Assembly: GCA_944363745.1 (NCBI GenBank)
Contig: CALVVD010000058.1
Location: forward strand, 1-6,427
Source: an uncultured Bacilli bacterium
GTDB taxonomy: Bacteria; Bacillota_I; Bacilli_A; RF39; UBA660
Direction of reading: 5' to 3'
Length of the DNA stretch: 6,427 bases
A program made the position numbers and the translations under genes. The notes under the pieces were generated by a model. That model saw nothing but the letters and a program-made list of their open reading frames with translations. It was not told the DNA's origin and made no database searches. Below are positions 6,354 through 6,427 of the stretch, in pieces; within the stretch, counting starts at the first letter, position 1, and each line of letters starts with the position of its first letter.

Positions 6354-6427
6354 ATCAACCACCCTGCACTGAAAGTACAGGGTTTGATGTGAGGACTGGA
6401 ACTCCTTCTATGCTAAAGCATACTATT
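6354..6427 (-). mobile_element. Structured block, possibly the end of an IS200/IS605-type element (runs off the window)
   Basis: Three hairpins follow one another with almost no gap. The first spans 6354-6388: ATCAA/TTGAT outer stem, a 2-nt bulge, ACCCTG/CAGGGT, one mismatch, ACT/AGT and a 3-nt loop. The second spans 6391-6407 (GAGGA/TCCTT with a 7-nt loop, one G-T pair). The third spans 6409-6422 (TATGC/GCATA, 4-nt loop). The block is about 45% GC by hand count, clearly above its surroundings. Subterminal imperfect hairpins and no target duplication are typical of IS200/IS605 ends, and on the minus strand this would resemble the right end and omega-RNA tail of a tnpB-carrying element lying to the right. 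The minus frame is open from the edge for 23 codons to TGA-TAA at 6352-6357, but these codons are not recognisable. No transposase is visible, so the identification is inference. Confidence 0.4.

Overview
The window is very AT-rich, every real gene lies on the minus strand, and the content is mostly conserved Bacillota (Firmicutes) housekeeping. Strong purine-rich ribosome binding sites, TAA/TGA stops with TGG for tryptophan (genetic code 11), and the order rlmN - PP2C phosphatase - PASTA kinase - rsgA - rpe point to a low-GC Bacillota, possibly an uncultured gut Bacilli, Erysipelotrichia or RF39-like lineage. The lineage guess is inference from composition and protein style only.

Layout, in the direction of transcription (right to left). 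At the right edge (about 6354-6427) sits a compact, comparatively GC-rich block of three back-to-back hairpins, which I read tentatively as the end of an IS200/IS605-type element. It abuts 5959-6351, a 5'-truncated remnant of a PD-(D/E)XK (Rpn-like) transposase-family gene. A 101-bp spacer with a weak candidate promoter follows. Then comes a tightly packed operon: rlmN (23S rRNA/tRNA adenine C2 methyltransferase), a PP2C Ser/Thr phosphatase, a PASTA Ser/Thr kinase, rsgA (ribosome assembly GTPase) and a divergent rpe (ribulose-phosphate 3-epimerase). The four junctions between these genes are -4, -1, +1 and 0 nt, so translation is probably coupled.

After 44 nt, which contain a good extended -10 element, comes a gene for an unrecognised 247-aa single-pass membrane protein. 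It has a disordered cytoplasmic N-terminus and an extracellular domain with four cysteines. In Bacillus subtilis the corresponding slot after rpe holds thiN (thiamine pyrophosphokinase), so this is the accessory part of the operon.

Functionally, the kinase/phosphatase pair senses cell-wall fragments and sets reversible Ser/Thr phosphorylation, while RlmN and RsgA act on ribosome maturation and decoding. The unknown protein has the same inside/outside topology as the kinase and is a plausible but unproven partner or substrate. I see no CRISPR array, tRNA or rRNA, and no clear new defence or mobile system. The most unusual items are the structured right-edge block with the broken Rpn gene, and the unknown cysteine-containing membrane protein.
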